A DNA stretch of 40,586 bases from Prorocentrum cordatum (taxonomy: Eukaryota > Sar > Dinophyceae > Prorocentrales > Prorocentraceae). Shown piece after piece: positions 37,803 to 40,586 of the stretch. Location of the stretch: assembly GCA_963575745.1 (NCBI GenBank), contig CAUYUJ010014205.1, positions 378,501 to 419,086 of the forward strand, written 5' to 3'. The position numbers and the translations under genes were made by a program. The notes below the pieces were generated by a model that saw only the letters and a list, made by a program, of their open reading frames with translations, searched no databases and was not told where the DNA came from. Within the stretch, counting starts at the first letter, position 1; the number at the start of each line of letters is the position of its first letter.

Positions 37803-38050
37803 ATGTCACCCCTCGGGCAGTCGGGCGCGATCGGTGGGCTGGCTGCTGTGTCGAACCTGGCGTGGAGCACCTTGCCCTGGCTCTCGACGATCACCGACCA
37901 GGCCAAGGATTGTGCGATCGGCGACTGGGTAGTGAAGCTCGGTCCTCTCTTGGCTGTGGCCATCTGGATCGGGGGCTTCGTGACAGGGCTGCTCGTGGGC
38001 TGCGCCTATGTCGGCTGCGCCACTCCGCGCTGGACGACGCATCAACCTGC
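37803..38050 (+). CDS. Short N-terminal ORF with a predicted membrane segment
   Basis: The ATG at 37803 starts MSPLGQSGAIGGLAAVSN. Residues about 40-70 hold GPLLAVAIWIGGFVTGLLVG followed by CAYVGCA, a clear hydrophobic span that could cross a membrane. The frame runs on to 38453, but after about residue 80 it becomes Arg-rich and repeat-like, while the neighbouring frame turns protein-like. I therefore place a 1-bp shift near 38030 that once joined this ORF to the gag-like one. Role unknown. A membrane-anchored gag leader is one possibility. The ORF is not known to me as an independent gene. Confidence 0.5.
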
Positions 38051-39339
38051 AGTGGGAGAACCGCGGCGGGTGGCAGGCAAGGATCCTCGTCGGCGAGAGC
38101 ATCGCTCGAGAGCTGAAAGAGGCGATGGAAGTGGAGGCCGACGGCGACGCCATCAGGGGGAAGCGCATCTGGCATTGCATGAGCCCAGACGTCGACGCGC
38201 ACCCCATCGCCCTCGCCCCGCCGATGATCACGGGCCTCGAGGTGCTCGACAACGGCGGGGACGCAGTGGAGACGCCGGGCGCGAGACGGCGAGTGGGGAA
38301 ACCGGTCTACGGTTCAGGCTGGGCGCCCACGCCTTTGGAGGTCGTGGAGGCGATCGAGTTCGTGAGCGACAAGAACCAGATCGAGATTCGCCTTCGGGGG
38401 AAACAGAGTCTAGCCTCAGCGAGAGCAGCGACAGCGGGAGCTCATGCCCTTGAGGAGGGCAGCGGGCCTCTGCCTGACCTGAAGCCCTTGAAGTGGCACG
38501 CGGCGGCGGCATCGGCGGACGCTCCAGTGGGTCACCCATGGCCCGGGATGGATGTCGACGTCTACTGCGTGGCTGGCGAGTACGCGCTGGCCGTGGCGGA
38601 CTCCGAGATCCTGCTCCTGCGCGCGCTCGACCCGAAGAATGGGGAGATGCAGCTGGAGTTGGGCGCCAGGGTGATGCCGATCGTGCACTCGGCCAGAGGT
38701 GAGAGCAAGAGAGTTATCAGCGAGACGCGGTGGGAAACCTGGCCCTTGTTGGGGCCTAGGACCACAGCGTGGCGCCTGCGCTTCATAGCCGACCAGGACA
38801 GCCATCCCCGGGCCCGGCACACCCAGTGGCTTCACGAGACGGGGCTGTCAGCCGCGGACCCCGGGGTGGCTGATCACGAAGTGGTGGCGCGGGCCTTCGA
38901 GTTCGGGTTGTGCTTCGATCAGGCCAACATCAGTGAGATGGCGGCTTTCGAGGTGCTGGCCCGCACGGCGCAGATGGCGGAGTGGAGATACCGCGACCGC
39001 TTGGCGCCCCGGCGGGCCGACGAGACGGTGGAGGACGCACACCTGTATATGGGGGCCGGGGAGGCGCGCGGGCTGGCCACGGCGGCGCCGACGCTCGCGG
39101 AGCACATCTCGAGCGAGCTCCACCGCGAGAGTGTTATCATGAAAGGGAAGAGGAAGTTGCGGGAGGAGCGCCAGCTGTCGCGCGGCGGCGGCGGCATGAG
39201 CGGCGACACCAAGGAGAGCCTGCAGAAGAAGATCGAGTCCCAGGCCGCGGAGCTTCGCCGGCCCCAGGCCCGCCAGGACACGGGGGGCGGCGAGGCCGGC
39301 GCAGGCGGCGGCCGCGGTGGCGGCCGCGGCGGGAAGTGA
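38008..39339 (+). CDS. Gag-like protein of the RT retroelement
   Basis: 443 codons from the first ATG of this frame, though the real N-terminus is probably the upstream ORF in another frame. The sequence is well mixed and protein-like: RINLQWENRGGWQARILVGE near the start, MDVDVYCVAGEYALAVADSE in the middle, then HEVVARAFEFGLCFDQANIS and AAFEVLARTAQMAEWRYRDR, and a charged, Gly-rich tail (MKGKRKLREERQ, then KIESQAAELRR, then GGGRGGGRGGK). The helical late segment and basic tail suit a structural/RNA-binding gag product. I infer the role from its place just before the RT ORF. A Ser/Glu-rich alternative reading (GETESSLSESSDSGSS) in another frame near 38400-38450 hints at compensating indels. 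No zinc knuckle was seen. Confidence 0.6.
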   Translation: MSAAPLRAGRRINLQWENRGGWQARILVGESIARELKEAMEVEADGDAIRGKRIWHCMSPDVDAHPIALAPPMITGLEVLDNGGDAVETPGARRRVGKPVYGSGWAPTPLEVVEAIEFVSDKNQIEIRLRGKQSLASARAATAGAHALEEGSGPLPDLKPLKWHAAAASADAPVGHPWPGMDVDVYCVAGEYALAVADSEILLLRALDPKNGEMQLELGARVMPIVHSARGESKRVISETRWETWPLLGPRTTAWRLRFIADQDSHPRARHTQWLHETGLSAADPGVADHEVVARAFEFGLCFDQANISEMAAFEVLARTAQMAEWRYRDRLAPRRADETVEDAHLYMGAGEARGLATAAPTLAEHISSELHRESVIMKGKRKLREERQLSRGGGGMSGDTKESLQKKIESQAAELRRPQARQDTGGGEAGAGGGRGGGRGGK

Positions 39340-39346
39340 CATCAAG

Positions 39347-40586
39347 ATGCCTGTGCCCCGGGACCTGCTTCCTGCCCCGGTCCTGGGGCTTTCGGGCAGC
39401 GAGGGGATCTCCTCTTGCTGCCGGGCGGTGCGCTCTCGAGCGCGGCGCCGGTCGTCCGTCGACGCCTGAACGGACGAGGTCATCTTCGCCCTGAACTGCG
39501 TCTCTGGTCATGGGGATGGGCCAGACTTCGGTTCGCACAGCAGTGGGCAGGTTTTTGGATATCAGCAAGTTCGGGATGCAGTTCAAAGGATCGGCCCCCC
39601 GGACATTTCAGGCGCGGCCGCCTTCCGAGAGCTATGCGCATCCGCCCCTGGGTACCTCTCCGAGCCCCAGAGGCCCGCCGCCTACAAGCGCGACAAGGTC
39701 GCGCTGCCGACCCCCGGGCCGAAGTGCCACGGCTCCAGCCTGCTGCGGGGGGAGGCGCTCGAGCGTCGGGAGGGCTGGCGTGAGCGGCTGTTGCGGCTTC
39801 GACCCGTGGGCGAGCCGGCAAAGCCACATTGCGACCAGAAGCTGATGAGCAGCAAGACCTCCTACGCAAAGTTCGCGGGAGACTTGATTGACACAGGCGT
39901 GGTGAGCCTTGGTCCGCAGAGCGAGGCCACGCTGGGGATATTCTTCGTGCCCACGGGGAACGAGGCGCTCCGGCTCATCCTCGACACGCGGCGGGTGAAC
40001 CAGTCTTTCGAGGAGCCCGCTCACACCTCGCTGCCCACGTCGGGGGCCTGGCGCGGCATGTGCATCCTCCCGGGCGAGGAGCTGAACCTTGCCGCGGTAG
40101 ATATCGAGGCTTGCTTCTAGCGCGTGGCCGTCCCCGACGGCACAACCGACTTTTTCATCCTGCCGGCGGTGGACCTCTCCGCCCTCAGGCGGGCTCGCCC
40201 TGACATCGACCTTCCCGCTGGAGTGGTGGCCTCGCCCCGCCTTGAGGTATTGCCCATGGGCTGGAGCTGGTCGCTGTACTTTTGCCAGGAGATCGCGACG
40301 TCTCGCGCGCCCCTGGGCGGCTTCTCGCCCGACTCGCTGGTTGAGGACCGGCGGGCGGCGCCGTGCCTGCAGAGCGGCACGGCCGCGGCGATCTACGTCG
40401 ATGGAGTCGCCATCGTGGGCACCGATGGCGCCGAGCGCATGCGAGACTGCATCGGGGTGAAGGAGGTCCTCGAGCAGCGCGGCTTGCTGACCAAGGGGGT
40501 TGTTGAGCTGTGCGACGAGCAGGTCTTCGCGGGCCTGACCTTCCGCCGGGCCAGCGGGCGCGTCTCTTTGTCCCGCTCGCGCCCGT
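39347..40586 (+). pseudogene. Reverse-transcriptase ORF of the retroelement, two stops, 3' truncated by the window
   Basis: The ATG at 39347 reads MPVPRDLLPAPVLGLSG. TGA at 39467-39469 interrupts the frame (context VDA-stop-TDEVIFALN). The frame then runs through YLSEPQRPAAYKRDKVALP (about 39650), RLILDTRRVNQSF (about 39975) and motif A VDIEACF, followed directly by TAG at 40118-40120 where the family has an aromatic residue, then RVAVPDGTTDFFILP. Motif B is LPMGWSWSLYFCQ (40250-40288). Motif C is YVDG (40394-40405), so the second Asp of the usual YxDD is Gly. FAGLTF follows. RT copies element RNA into DNA. The two nonsense codons, and possibly the YVDG change, make this copy inactive. The frame remains open to the last base. 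Confidence 0.8.

Larger units (their letters stand above)
37803..40586 (+). mobile_element. Dinoflagellate-type RT retroelement, gag-like plus pol ORFs, 3' end off the window
   Basis: Three coding parts in three frames: a short membrane-segment ORF (37803 to about 38050), a gag-like ORF (38008-39339) and a reverse-transcriptase ORF (39347 to beyond 40586) starting 7 bp after the gag stop. Arrangement and motifs differ from the LINE: no endonuclease upstream, and a PMGWSWS motif B. I recall this polyprotein type as abundant in dinoflagellate assemblies but cannot place it in a named superfamily. No LTR or terminal repeat is visible at the left. Confidence 0.7.

Overview
The window looks like a stretch of dinoflagellate nuclear genome, and not bacterial or viral DNA. 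Four observations support this. It is GC-rich and packed with simple-sequence and satellite DNA. It carries decayed retroelements of kinds I associate with dinoflagellate assemblies (a Prorocentrum-like genome is my guess, by recall and not by search). It has pentatricopeptide-repeat debris. At 19294-19356 it has a tandem run of sequences closely resembling the conserved dinoflagellate spliced leader. I see no intact conventional host gene, no rRNA, no tRNA and no CRISPR. Most long open frames here are by-products of short-period repeats.

Layout. 1-5.4 kb: three related copies of a dispersed repeat with (GGA)n tracts, plus GATC-rich and CTTGGGG-rich low-complexity DNA. 7.4-12.4 kb: an almost full-length APE-type LINE on the + strand. 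ORF1 is open, but ORF2 (endonuclease plus reverse transcriptase) has one nonsense codon and two frameshifts, and (CTC)n tracts bound the element on both sides. 12.9-14.3 kb: G-run/C-run palindromes and a roughly 1-kb minisatellite with an 18-bp period. 14.6-17.3 kb: a much more decayed LINE on the minus strand. 18.9-21.6 kb: relict spliced-leader array followed by an Ala/Gln-rich, WW-domain-like gene broken by frameshifts, probably a reinserted processed mRNA. 21.6-24 kb: degenerate tandem repeats with a broken PPR gene inside.

25-37.7 kb is dominated by two blocks (26641-28905 and 34238-37585) built from the same super-repeat. Each starts beside a (TA)n tract and ends in the same 41-bp hairpin finishing in CTAG, followed by T and another (TA)n tract. 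This is the architecture of a Helitron 3' end and A|T target site. Between them lie a large GTGCTGGTGGTC satellite, a 56-bp satellite interrupted by a 100-N gap, and the N-terminal part of a real Helitron-type protein (DUF6570-like) at 31652-33810. My working hypothesis is a family of non-autonomous, satellite-carrying Helitrons. 37.8-40.6 kb: a second type of retroelement (membrane-segment ORF, gag-like ORF, RT ORF with two stops) that runs off the window.

The genes present do not form a host pathway. They record mobile-element activity (LINE, an unclassified RT element, Helitron), mRNA recycling and satellite expansion. Domain names come from motifs read by eye. No database search was possible.
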